From Luteibacter jiangsuensis (lineage in GTDB: Bacteria; Pseudomonadota; Gammaproteobacteria; Xanthomonadales; Rhodanobacteraceae): 64,000 nucleotides of DNA. Where the stretch lies: the NCBI RefSeq assembly GCF_030812295.1, contig NZ_JAUSSK010000003.1, positions 1-64,000 on the forward strand, written 5' to 3'. The position numbers were made by a program, and so were the translations under genes. This document shows positions 19,430 to 27,157 of the stretch, piece after piece. Positions within the stretch are counted from its first letter, which is position 1. Each line of letters opens with the position of its first letter. Under the pieces are notes generated by a model, which did no database searches, was not told the DNA's origin, and worked only from the letters and a program-made list of their open reading frames with translations.

Positions 19430-19939
19430 ATGAATAAGACCGTTACCGTCACCCTGGCTGCCCTGCTGTGCGTGGGCGCGGCCGCCTGCTCCAAGAAGAA
19501 CACCAAGCCGGCTCCGATGCCGGAACAGCAGCCGGTCGCCACCAGCACGGCTCCCACCAGCGACGGCAAGTACCAGCCGTCCGATCTCGACACCGACGCT
19601 TGCCTGCGTCAGCGCGTCGTGTACTTCGACTTCGACAAGAACGACGTCAAGCCGGAGTTCCAGCAGATCATCGCTTGCCACGCCAAGTACCTGCAGGACC
19701 GTCCGCAGTCGGCCATGACCCTCGAGGGCAACACCGACGAGCGCGGTACGCGTGAGTACAACCTGGGCCTCGGCGAGCGTCGTGGCAATGCCGTCTCCAG
19801 CGCCCTCCAGGCGGCTGGCGGTTCGGCTGGCCAGGTCAACGTGACCAGCTACGGCAAGGAAAAGCCGACCTGCCGCGAGCACAACGAAGACTGCTGGGCC
19901 AAGAACCGTCGCGTCGAGATCGTCTACACCGCGAAGTAA
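19430..19939 (+). CDS. pal: Peptidoglycan-associated lipoprotein Pal
   Basis: A 169-residue outer-membrane lipoprotein that anchors the outer membrane to peptidoglycan and binds TolB/TolA. The N-terminus MNKTVTVTLAALLCVGAAAC is a lipoprotein signal with the lipid-bearing Cys at residue 20. The OmpA-like peptidoglycan-binding domain follows: YFDFDKNDVKPEF, LEGNTDERGTREYNLGLGERR and RRVEIVY. Two extra Cys (KPTCREHNEDCWAKNRR) flank the last helix. The ATG at 19430 is placed by the lipoprotein signal. Confidence 0.96.
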   Translation: MNKTVTVTLAALLCVGAAACSKKNTKPAPMPEQQPVATSTAPTSDGKYQPSDLDTDACLRQRVVYFDFDKNDVKPEFQQIIACHAKYLQDRPQSAMTLEGNTDERGTREYNLGLGERRGNAVSSALQAAGGSAGQVNVTSYGKEKPTCREHNEDCWAKNRRVEIVYTAK

Positions 19940-19942
19940 GTA

Positions 19943-20803
19943 ATGAAGAAGACTCTGGCTACCAGCACCATGGCCAGGCTTGGCGTGGCGGGCGCGATTG
20001 CGTCCGCCACGCTTTTTGCCGTTCCAGCCATCGCCCAGGACACCCGCCTCAGCCTCGCCGACCGCGTGTCGCGGCTCGAGCAGCAGTCGCAGGGGCAGGC
20101 CGGTACGGTCTCCCTGGTGAACCAGGTCAACGATCTGCAGCAGCAGCTGTCCCAGTTGCAAGGCCAGATCGAGGAACTGCAACACCAGAACCAGCAACTC
20201 CAGGAATCCCAGAAGGCACAGTACGCGGACCTCGATTCGCGGCTGGGTCGTCTTGAAAAGGGTGGGGCGCCGCAGGGCCAACCGCCTGCCGCCTCGGCCA
20301 CCACGCCCTCCGCGCCCGCTTCGGCGGCGATCGCGCCGGCGGCCGCGCAAGCCACGCAGGCGGCGGCAGCCGCTCCCGGCGCTTCCGCGGCGCCGCAGGG
20401 TCAGCCGCCCAGCAGCGACCAGCAAGCCGCTTACGACACCGCCTTCAAGTCGTTGCGCGCTGGCGACTACGTCACCGCGTCGCGCGGTTTCCGCGATTTC
20501 CTCGTGAAGTATCCGGACAGCCCGCTCGCGCCGAACGCCTACTACTGGCTGGGCGAGTCGTACTACGTGACCATGAACTACCCGGTGGCCATCGAGGCTT
20601 TCCAGCGCCTGGTCAAGCAGTATCCGCAGAGCGACAAGGTCTCCGACGGCCTGCTCAAGGTGGGCTACTGCCAGATCGAGCTGAAGCAGCAGGATGCCGC
20701 GATCGCCACGCTGAAGCAGGTGACCGCCAAGTATCCGGGCACCAAGGCCGCCGGCCTCGCACAGGAACGCCTGCGCCGCCTGCAGCGCCAGACGGCCAAC
20801 TGA
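19943..20803 (+). CDS. cpoB: Cell-division coordinator CpoB (YbgF)
   Basis: A 286-residue periplasmic protein that coordinates peptidoglycan synthesis with Tol-driven outer-membrane constriction. The signal peptide ends AIAQ near residue 32; a coiled coil (RLEQQSQ ... LQQQLSQLQGQIEELQHQ) follows to about residue 95, then an Ala/Pro linker, then TPR repeats from about 155 (AYDTAFKSLRAGDYVTASRGF, PNAYYWLGESYYV, SDGLLKVGYCQIEL). It starts 3 bases after pal. Confidence 0.94.
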   Translation: MKKTLATSTMARLGVAGAIASATLFAVPAIAQDTRLSLADRVSRLEQQSQGQAGTVSLVNQVNDLQQQLSQLQGQIEELQHQNQQLQESQKAQYADLDSRLGRLEKGGAPQGQPPAASATTPSAPASAAIAPAAAQATQAAAAAPGASAAPQGQPPSSDQQAAYDTAFKSLRAGDYVTASRGFRDFLVKYPDSPLAPNAYYWLGESYYVTMNYPVAIEAFQRLVKQYPQSDKVSDGLLKVGYCQIELKQQDAAIATLKQVTAKYPGTKAAGLAQERLRRLQRQTAN

Positions 20804-20807
20804 TCCC

Positions 20808-21500
20808 ATGAACGGTAGCACCGCAACTCCGGCGGATGTCCCGCCGGCCGCGCCCGTCGCGGAGCGTCTGCGGATCACCGAGATCTTCCACTCCGTGCAG
20901 GGCGAGGCCGATGCGATCGGCTGGCCGACGGTGTTCGTACGCCTGACCGGTTGCCCGTTGCGTTGCGTCTGGTGCGATACCGAGTATTCGTTCCATGGCG
21001 GCCAGTGGCATGACATCGATGCCATCCTGGCCGAGGTCGCCAGCCATGGCGCGCACCACGTCTGCGTGACCGGCGGCGAACCGCTGGCGCAGAAGCGCTG
21101 CCTGGTCCTGTTGCGCAAGCTCTGCGACGCCGGCTACGAGGTGTCCCTGGAGACGTCCGGCGCGCTCGACGTGTCCCGGGTCGACCCACGCGTGCGCAAG
21201 GTCATGGACCTCAAGGCGCCCGACTCGGGCGAAAGCGCGCGCAACCTCTGGTCGAACCTCGACCACCTGCTTGCCCACGACCAGGTGAAGTTCGTGATCG
21301 CCAGCCGTGCCGACTTCGAGTGGGCGCGCGACGTCGTGCGGGAACACTCGCTCGATCGCAAGGCCATGGTCCTGTTCTCCCCCGTGTGGTCGAAGGTCGA
21401 ACCGCGCGAACTCGCCGAGTGGATCCTCGCCGAACGCCTGCCGGTGCGCTTCCAGTTGCAGTTGCACAAGCTGCTCTGGAACGATGCCGCGGGCCACTGA
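20808..21500 (+). CDS. queE: 7-carboxy-7-deazaguanine synthase QueE
   Basis: A 230-residue radical-SAM enzyme converting 6-carboxy-tetrahydropterin to 7-carboxy-7-deazaguanine in queuosine synthesis. The cluster-binding motif is the CX3CX2C form ([15 protein letters not shown]). The substrate end shows [24 protein letters not shown], and the S-adenosylmethionine GGE motif is VCVTGGEPL. It begins 4 bases after cpoB and is followed by queC. Confidence 0.96.
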   Translation: MNGSTATPADVPPAAPVAERLRITEIFHSVQGEADAIGWPTVFVRLTGCPLRCVWCDTEYSFHGGQWHDIDAILAEVASHGAHHVCVTGGEPLAQKRCLVLLRKLCDAGYEVSLETSGALDVSRVDPRVRKVMDLKAPDSGESARNLWSNLDHLLAHDQVKFVIASRADFEWARDVVREHSLDRKAMVLFSPVWSKVEPRELAEWILAERLPVRFQLQLHKLLWNDAAGH

Positions 21501-21516
21501 ACTCCCAGGTAATGTC

Positions 21517-22200
21517 ATGAACGCTTCGAACGCTTCCCGCAAGGCCGTCATCCTCGTTTCCGGCGGCATGGACTCGGCCGTCACCATCGCCATGGCGCGC
21601 GAGCAGGGTTTCGAGGTGTATGCGCTGAGTGTGGCCTACGGCCAGCGTCATAGCTCCGAGTTGGAAGCATCCGAGCGCGTCGCGAAGATGCTCGGCGCCG
21701 TGGTGCACAAGACGGTGCATGTCGATCTGCGCAGCATCGGTGGCTCCGCCCTCACGGCGGACATCGACGTGCCGGAGGATGGGGGCGAAGGTATTCCGGT
21801 CACCTATGTGCCGGCGCGCAACACGATCATGCTGTCGATCGCGCTCGGCTGGGCCGAGGTGCTGGGATCGAACGACATCTTCTGTGGCGTCAACGCGGTG
21901 GACTACTCGGGATATCCGGATTGCCGCCCCGCGTTCATCGAGGCGTTCCAGTCACTCGCCAATGTCGCCACCAAGGCCGGTGTGGAAGGTGCGGGAATCC
22001 GCATCCATGCGCCCCTGATGCAGATGGGCAAGGGCGACATCGTGCGTGAAGGCATGCGCCTGGGCGTGGACTTCTCCGCCACCGTGAGCTGCTACCAGGC
22101 CGATGCCGAAGGTCGAGCCTGCGGGCACTGCGATGCCTGCCGCCTGCGCGCCGAGGGTTTCGCCAAGGCCGGCGTGCCTGACCCCACGCACTACGCGTAA
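21517..22200 (+). CDS. queC: 7-cyano-7-deazaguanine synthase QueC
   Basis: A 227-residue ATP-dependent enzyme that turns the QueE product into preQ0. The PP-loop is [14 protein letters not shown], followed by [12 protein letters not shown] and the conserved [11 protein letters not shown]. The C-terminal zinc site uses CYQAD ... [10 protein letters not shown]. The ATG at 21517 is 16 bases after queE. No other queuosine genes are in view. Confidence 0.96.
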   Translation: MNASNASRKAVILVSGGMDSAVTIAMAREQGFEVYALSVAYGQRHSSELEASERVAKMLGAVVHKTVHVDLRSIGGSALTADIDVPEDGGEGIPVTYVPARNTIMLSIALGWAEVLGSNDIFCGVNAVDYSGYPDCRPAFIEAFQSLANVATKAGVEGAGIRIHAPLMQMGKGDIVREGMRLGVDFSATVSCYQADAEGRACGHCDACRLRAEGFAKAGVPDPTHYA

Positions 22201-22209
22201 GCCATCCTT

Positions 22210-22503
22210 TCAGCCCGCCGCGCGTAGCAGCGGCGAGAGGTATTGCTGCACGATCCACCAGAAACCGCCCATCGTGGCGACCAGCACGGCCACGGCGCCA
22301 CCCAGCACCCAGGCCTTCGTGGCCGTGTGAGACATGCGCTCCTCGAGCACGGCGACCCGGCAGGCCAACTCGCGTACTTCCGACCTCGTGGAAAGGTGCC
22401 TCATGCGCTCGGAGAGCATGTACAGCATGTCCCGCAACGAACGGTCGGCGTTTTCCGGCGCGATGGCCGGCAGGTCGTCTGCATCGGCGCGCATGTTCAT
22501 CAT
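22210..22503 (-). CDS. Small membrane protein with coiled coil
   Basis: A 97-residue protein of unknown function. The ATG at 22503 has GAGGG upstream. A helical, charged region (SLRDMLYMLSERMRHLSTRSEVRELACRVAVLEERM, in part) precedes one membrane segment near residues 67-86 (WVLGGAVAVLVATMGGFWWI). The layout recalls small XhlA-like membrane proteins of phages, but nothing else here is phage-like. Convergent with queC. Confidence 0.6.
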   Translation of the reverse strand: MMNMRADADDLPAIAPENADRSLRDMLYMLSERMRHLSTRSEVRELACRVAVLEERMSHTATKAWVLGGAVAVLVATMGGFWWIVQQYLSPLLRAAG

Positions 22504-22623
22504 CGTATCCCTCGATCTTCGGTGATGGAGGGAGGCTACCCTAATGAGCTGCGCCAGGACTTGAGAAAAAAGCCCAATCGTCGTCAGTGAATGACGCATT
22601 GCGCGTCGACGAGCATGAGCGAA

Positions 22624-22699
22624 TGGTGGGTCGTGCCGGATTCGAACCGGCGACCTACGGATTAAAAGTCCGCTGCTCTACCAACTGAGCTAACGACCC
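22624..22699 (-). tRNA. tRNA-Lys (anticodon UUU)
   Basis: Reading the minus strand: acceptor GGGTCGT pairs with ACGACCC, the D arm has AGCTCAGTTGGTAGAGC, the anticodon loop ACTTTTAAT gives anticodon TTT, the T arm has GGTTCGAATCC, and CCA is encoded at the 3' end. 76 bases, with no irregular pairs. Confidence 0.98.
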
Positions 22700-22763
22700 A
22701 CACGCGGGAACCGGCAAGTTTACGGCGCGGGACCGAGTGGCACAACCCGAAGGGTGGGGCGAT

Positions 22764-23708
22764 TCAGGTCGTGAGCACGATGGCCTCGACGTCCCGGCCG
22801 GCCTCGCGCCAGGCGCCCAGGCCACCGGTGAGGGGGCGGACGTTCGAGAAGCCCAGCTTGCTCAGCCGCTCCGCCACCTTCGCCGCGGACACTTCATTCG
22901 GGCACGAGCAGTAGATGACCACCGCGCTGTGCCTGGGCAGCGTCGCCAGTTCCTGGTCGGCGGTGGCGAGGTCGAACAGGCGCGAACCGGGGATCACATA
23001 GGGATCGTCGCGGCGGCTCATCGCCGAGCGGACGTCGACGATCAGGGCGCCCGGTTCGTTCGCAAGCAACATCGAGAGCTCGTCGACGCTGATGCGGCTC
23101 TTGCGCAGGCGCGAGAGCAACAGCGTGCGGCGCAGGTAGCGGAAGGCGATCCACACCAGCAAGCCGATCGCGGCCACGGTTGCCAGGCCCAGGCCGAACT
23201 GGCGCAACGCCGCCAGCACGGCATCGATCTGGCGGTAGAACAACATGCCCGCCGACAGGCCGACCGACACCCACAGCGCCGCACCGAGCAGGTCGTAGAC
23301 CGTGAAGCGGACGAAGCGCGTGTCGCCGGCTCCGGCGATCGGGATGGCCACCAGTGACAGGCCGGGAATGAAACGCGAGACCAGCAGCAACTTCACGCCG
23401 CGTTTTTCGAAGAAGCCGCTGGCGCGACGGACGCAGGTATCGGGCGAGAGGGAGATGCGGCAGAGGCCATCGAGCACGCGGTAACCGAAGCGGCGGCCGG
23501 TGAGGAACCAGGCGGCATCGCCGAGGAAGGCGCCGGCCAGGGCGCCGAGGAAGGTGGCGATGATCAGCAGCGGATCGCGGGCGGCGACCAGCGTGCTGCC
23601 GACCACGATCAGGGTGGGCATCGCGGGTACCGGCAGGCCGATCGCGCCGGCGAACACGCCGAGGAACGCCACGAAGGGCGCCGTGTCCGACCAGTTGATG
23701 CTCGTCAC
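22764..23708 (-). CDS. DedA/VTT membrane protein fused to a rhodanese domain
   Basis: A 314-residue fusion. Residues about 5-200 form the DedA (SNARE-associated/VTT) membrane domain, with GLPVPAMPTLIVVG, GDAAWFLTGRRFGYRVLDGLCR and the family motif VSRFIPGLSLVAIPIAGAG; such proteins act in lipid scrambling and membrane homeostasis. After the last membrane helix and a basic stretch (RKSRISVDEL), residues 205-314 form a cytosolic rhodanese domain (LIVDVRSAMSRRDDPYVIPGS) with active-site loop YCSCPNEVSAAKVA. The GTG start at 23708 follows GAGGAA; this start is a judgement, since other in-frame codons exist upstream. Confidence 0.85.
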   Translation of the reverse strand: MTSINWSDTAPFVAFLGVFAGAIGLPVPAMPTLIVVGSTLVAARDPLLIIATFLGALAGAFLGDAAWFLTGRRFGYRVLDGLCRISLSPDTCVRRASGFFEKRGVKLLLVSRFIPGLSLVAIPIAGAGDTRFVRFTVYDLLGAALWVSVGLSAGMLFYRQIDAVLAALRQFGLGLATVAAIGLLVWIAFRYLRRTLLLSRLRKSRISVDELSMLLANEPGALIVDVRSAMSRRDDPYVIPGSRLFDLATADQELATLPRHSAVVIYCSCPNEVSAAKVAERLSKLGFSNVRPLTGGLGAWREAGRDVEAIVLTT

Positions 23709-23787
23709 GCCCGCGTTCCTCGAAAGGGTCCCAGTGCTCGCGCAACGATACGCTGGTTGCCCCTCCGGCGACAGCTCCGGCGTGCGC

Positions 23788-25176
23788 TCAGTGCGCCGCG
23801 TGGCGCCCCAGCAAGGCGAACGTCTGTGCGGCCGAGCCCGCCGCGGCGCCGTCCAGTTCCACCCAGAAGAGGGTGCCGCGGCCCGGGCTGGAACGGACTC
23901 CGATTCGCCCGCCCAGCGTGTCCACGATACGCCGTGCGACAGCCAGGGCGAGACCGTAACCGGGGTGCCCCGGCAATCGCGTGAATTCCTCGAAGACACG
24001 CGCCTGGAGTGTCGGCTCCAGGCCCATGCCGTTGTCGCGCACTTCGAGGCGGATCGTGCTGCCGCGACGGCGTATCGCGACGAGGACCCGTCCGTGCGGC
24101 GTGCTCAGCACCGCGTTGCCGACGAGCCGGTGCAACACTTCGCCGAACAAACCGGGGTCGGTGCGCAGTGGCAGCCGGCCACCGCGCCAGCGCACGTCGA
24201 CACCCAGTCGCGTCGCATCCATCTCGATGGCTGCACGCTCGCGCACGAAGAGGTCGGAGGCGATCAGGTCGGCTGCCGTGGGTTCGATGGCACCGGCGTC
24301 GAAGCGGGCCATCTCGAGCAGGCCATCCAGCAGTTCGTTGAGCCGCATGAGGCTGCTGCGCATCTGCCCGAGCACCGCCCGCTGGCGCAGGTCTTCGCCC
24401 GGCTGCATGCCCGCCACGAACAAGGCGAGTGCCTGCAATGGCTGGCGGAAGTGATCGCCGATCTGCTCCACGAAGTGGGTGTGCCGCGCGATGTCCTGCA
24501 GGCGCTGGCGCAACGCGTCCGCCATGGCTTTGTCGTGGCGGGCGCGCAAACCCACGAGTTCATCGAGCAGGCCGTCGATCGCGCGTAGCGCATCGTCGTC
24601 AGGTGTCGCGGACTGCGTGCCACGGGGATGCAGGAACTGGTCGATGCGGCCGCGCAGCCGTTCGACTGGAACCACCACATCCCGTTCCAGTGCGCGCCGC
24701 GTCACGACGAAGACGGCCGTCACGCCGACGCACAGCAACAGGGTCATGAGCATGCCGGCGAAACGCCGCTCATGCAGTACGGTGGCATCCGACACCGTCT
24801 CGAGCTCGCCCTGCGACGTACTGATCCAGACGCGCAGTGGGCGTCCCGAGCCGACGCGACGGCCGCTGTCGACGACAAGGTCGGTATCGCCCTGGCGATG
24901 GAGCACGGCTTGCTGGGTGGGGGCGCTGCGCGAGAGGGCGCGTGCAAGCGCATCGCGTGTCGCGTCCTCGCTGGCCAGTGCACTGACCGAGGCGGCGATG
25001 CGCACCGCCTGGATGCGTGCCACGGCGTAGCTCTCGACACCCGTGGCGCGGATGTGCAGCACGCCGAGGCTCACGGTCAGCGCCAGGGCGACGAGTGTCA
25101 TCGGCAGCAATCCCTTGAGGATCAGCTGCCGTCGCAGTGGCGCGGGCCTGCCATACGGTTGCGGCGACGCGGTCAT
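23788..25176 (-). CDS. Sensor histidine kinase-like protein, altered H-box
   Basis: A 462-residue two-helix membrane sensor: membrane segments near residues 20-41 and 139-160 enclose a roughly 95-residue periplasmic region. The kinase core has an N-box (LVGNAVLSTPHG), G1 (VRDNGMGL) and G2 (GYGLALA), so ATP binding looks intact. The dimerisation helix, however, reads GDHFRQPLQAL where relatives have SHDLRQPL: His and Asp are swapped, so the normal phosphoacceptor position is Asp241 and the His is one residue later. It is the last gene of a same-strand cluster with a PhnD-like binding protein, a NarL-type regulator and a canonical hybrid kinase. Confidence 0.85.
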   Translation of the reverse strand: MTASPQPYGRPAPLRRQLILKGLLPMTLVALALTVSLGVLHIRATGVESYAVARIQAVRIAASVSALASEDATRDALARALSRSAPTQQAVLHRQGDTDLVVDSGRRVGSGRPLRVWISTSQGELETVSDATVLHERRFAGMLMTLLLCVGVTAVFVVTRRALERDVVVPVERLRGRIDQFLHPRGTQSATPDDDALRAIDGLLDELVGLRARHDKAMADALRQRLQDIARHTHFVEQIGDHFRQPLQALALFVAGMQPGEDLRQRAVLGQMRSSLMRLNELLDGLLEMARFDAGAIEPTAADLIASDLFVRERAAIEMDATRLGVDVRWRGGRLPLRTDPGLFGEVLHRLVGNAVLSTPHGRVLVAIRRRGSTIRLEVRDNGMGLEPTLQARVFEEFTRLPGHPGYGLALAVARRIVDTLGGRIGVRSSPGRGTLFWVELDGAAAGSAAQTFALLGRHAAH

Positions 25177-25281
25177 GGAGCGGCCTTGTTGCGCGGGGTC
25201 TCATGACGAATCTATGAAACGCGCGTTCGTCGCGCGATAGACAAGGGGAGCTAAACCGGCCGGCCTAAGCCGTTCGGCCTA

Positions 25282-26313
25282 TCACTTGCCGCGCAGACGT
25301 GCGACGAGCAGGTCGTGGTCGGCCTGGATTTTTCGGAAGCGAGCGGCACGGGCACCCTCGCTCACCCATTGGGCGGTGGTGGCCCGGCGCTTCTCCAGCG
25401 CGTACTCGATATCGGCAAAGGGGACCAGATCCGCGTCGTCGGCGGGGGCGAAGCCGCTGATGTCGTGGATGAGCTTGAGGTTGGCTTCCTCGCGCACGCC
25501 ATCCTTGCCCTTGCCATAGCCGGTGATGAACCTCGCCACCTTTTCCCGCAGGACCAGGGGCAGGTCGTTGCGGATGACGATCACCGCGTGTGGGATCAGC
25601 GACGACTTCCAGAGAATGCGCAAGCGCGCGTACTGGTCGGGGAAGTGTTGCTGGAAACGTTCCAGGTCGGCCGTGTTGTTGGTGGCGACGTCGACCTCGC
25701 CATTGGCTACCGCCAGCGCGTTGTTCTGGTGGTTGTCGATGTGAACGCTGGCGAAGAAGGTATCGGAGTCGATACCGCGCGGGGCGAACAGCTGCGTCTC
25801 CGGCACGAGGTAGCCCGATACCGACAAGGCCTCGCCGCGCGCGAAGCGCCACTTGCCCGGACGCATGAAGAGCTCGTCCAGCGTGCGCAGGCGCGAGTCC
25901 GATGCCACCAGCAGCACGGCGTGGTACCCCTTCGATCCATCGCCCCGGGTGAGTCGCCCGATCACCTCCATGTTCTGCCGGGAGACGGCGTCCAGGGCCA
26001 GCCTGCCGGAAAGGAAGGCGATGTCGACGCGCTGTTCGGCGATCGCCTGGGCGATGCCTTCGTAGGTAGTGACGGATACCGCGCGGACGGGCCGGGCGAT
26101 CGACTTGCGCAGGTCGTCCAGCATGGGTCGCCACGCTTCCAGCGACTCGGCGGGACCCCCGATGGGAAGGATGCCGAAGGTCAGGGGGGCATCGGGGTCG
26201 ACGTCGCCCGGCGGGCTCGCGATGGCTGGCAGGACGCACAGCGCGCACGCCAGCGCCGCGGCCAGCCATCCGCGTTTCCGCCGTGTCGCAGCGATCTCCA
26301 CGCCTGCCCGCAT
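25282..26313 (-). CDS. PhnD-like periplasmic substrate-binding protein
   Basis: A 343-residue protein of the phosphate/phosphite/phosphonate-binding family. A long basic N-terminus and hydrophobic segment (about 14-33) act as signal peptide. The fold is recognisable from TFGILPIGGPAESLEAWRPMLDDL, GIAQAIAEQRVDIAFLSG, a hinge VSGYLVPETQLF, HIDNHQNNALAVANGEVDVATNN and the late ILWKSSLIPHAVIVIRNDLP. There is no permease or ATPase gene nearby; the neighbours are all two-component proteins, so it more likely presents a ligand to a sensor than feeds a transporter. The ligand is unknown. Confidence 0.88.
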   Translation of the reverse strand: MRAGVEIAATRRKRGWLAAALACALCVLPAIASPPGDVDPDAPLTFGILPIGGPAESLEAWRPMLDDLRKSIARPVRAVSVTTYEGIAQAIAEQRVDIAFLSGRLALDAVSRQNMEVIGRLTRGDGSKGYHAVLLVASDSRLRTLDELFMRPGKWRFARGEALSVSGYLVPETQLFAPRGIDSDTFFASVHIDNHQNNALAVANGEVDVATNNTADLERFQQHFPDQYARLRILWKSSLIPHAVIVIRNDLPLVLREKVARFITGYGKGKDGVREEANLKLIHDISGFAPADDADLVPFADIEYALEKRRATTAQWVSEGARAARFRKIQADHDLLVARLRGK

Positions 26314-26379
26314 CGCGCCTGCCCCGCGTTGTTCCGCCCAGCTTACGCCGGGCCGATGACGAATGGGCGTCTGTTCTGT

Positions 26380-27069
26380 TCAGTCGCCCAGGTGCTGTGC
26401 CGCGACGAGGGCCTCGAGCCGGTTACGCACGTGCAGCGCACGGAAGATCGCGGCGAGATGGATCTTGACGGTTCCCTCGCTGATGCCCAGCTCGCGCGCG
26501 ATCAGCTTGTTCGGGCGACCCTTCGCCAGCAGCTTGAGCACGTCGATCTGGCGATCGGTCAGGACCGTGGCGAGACGCTCCTTGGTCGAGAGCCCGTCGT
26601 TGTTGTTGGATAGGGAGAACGTGGGCACGCCACCCGCTGAAGCCGCCTTCATCGCTTCCGGCGGTACATAGACCCCGCCGCCGACGACGAGCCGCACGGC
26701 GTTGAGAATCACGTCGGGGGGCGACGATTTCGGGATGTACCCCTGCACGCCCAGGTCGAGCACGTGGCGGATCGAAGAGGGATCCTCGGTACCCGACAGC
26801 ACGATGACGGGACGCATGCGCGACGCGCCATCGTCGGTATCGGACTCGCGCAGGGCCGCCACCGCCTCCTTGATGTGCTCGACGCCGTCCGCGCCGGGCA
26901 TGGCCATGTCGATCAGCGCCACGTCGGGCGCGGGCTTCTGTGCAAGCTTGTCGCGAAGCTGGGCTACCGTTTCGGCCTCGATGAACTCCACGTCCGTGTC
27001 GAGTTCGCGAAGCTTGAGCTTCACGCCCTCGATGATGAGCCGATGATCGTCCGCGATCAGAACACGCAT
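26380..27069 (-). CDS. NarL/LuxR-family response regulator
   Basis: A 229-residue two-domain regulator. The receiver domain has the acidic pair ADD (residues 6-8), phosphoacceptor Asp54 (VALIDMAMPG), the switch residue in VLSGT and Lys in GYIPKSS. After an Asn/Ser-rich linker, the LuxR helix-turn-helix reads LTDRQIDVLKLLAKGRPNKLIARELGISEGTVKIHL. A strong GGAGGGAG ribosome site precedes the start. Probable partner of the hybrid kinase immediately upstream. Confidence 0.95.
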   Translation of the reverse strand: MRVLIADDHRLIIEGVKLKLRELDTDVEFIEAETVAQLRDKLAQKPAPDVALIDMAMPGADGVEHIKEAVAALRESDTDDGASRMRPVIVLSGTEDPSSIRHVLDLGVQGYIPKSSPPDVILNAVRLVVGGGVYVPPEAMKAASAGGVPTFSLSNNNDGLSTKERLATVLTDRQIDVLKLLAKGRPNKLIARELGISEGTVKIHLAAIFRALHVRNRLEALVAAQHLGD

Positions 27070-27157
27070 GCCTCTCCCTCCGCTCGCTTGGATCGCGAGC
27101 TCCCCGTTGTCCGGACCATAGCCCTACGGGCGTCCAGGGGCAAGCAGGCCATCCGGC

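Noticed and set aside
20790-20808. preQ1 riboswitch upstream of queE
   Set aside because: Only 4 bases separate cpoB and queE, too short for an aptamer, and no matching pseudoknot was seen.
18077-21118. 1013-residue open frame on the minus strand opposite tolB, pal, cpoB and queE
   Set aside because: The translation is repetitive, with runs of Arg, Gly and Leu, and covers several certain genes on the other strand. A GC-driven shadow.
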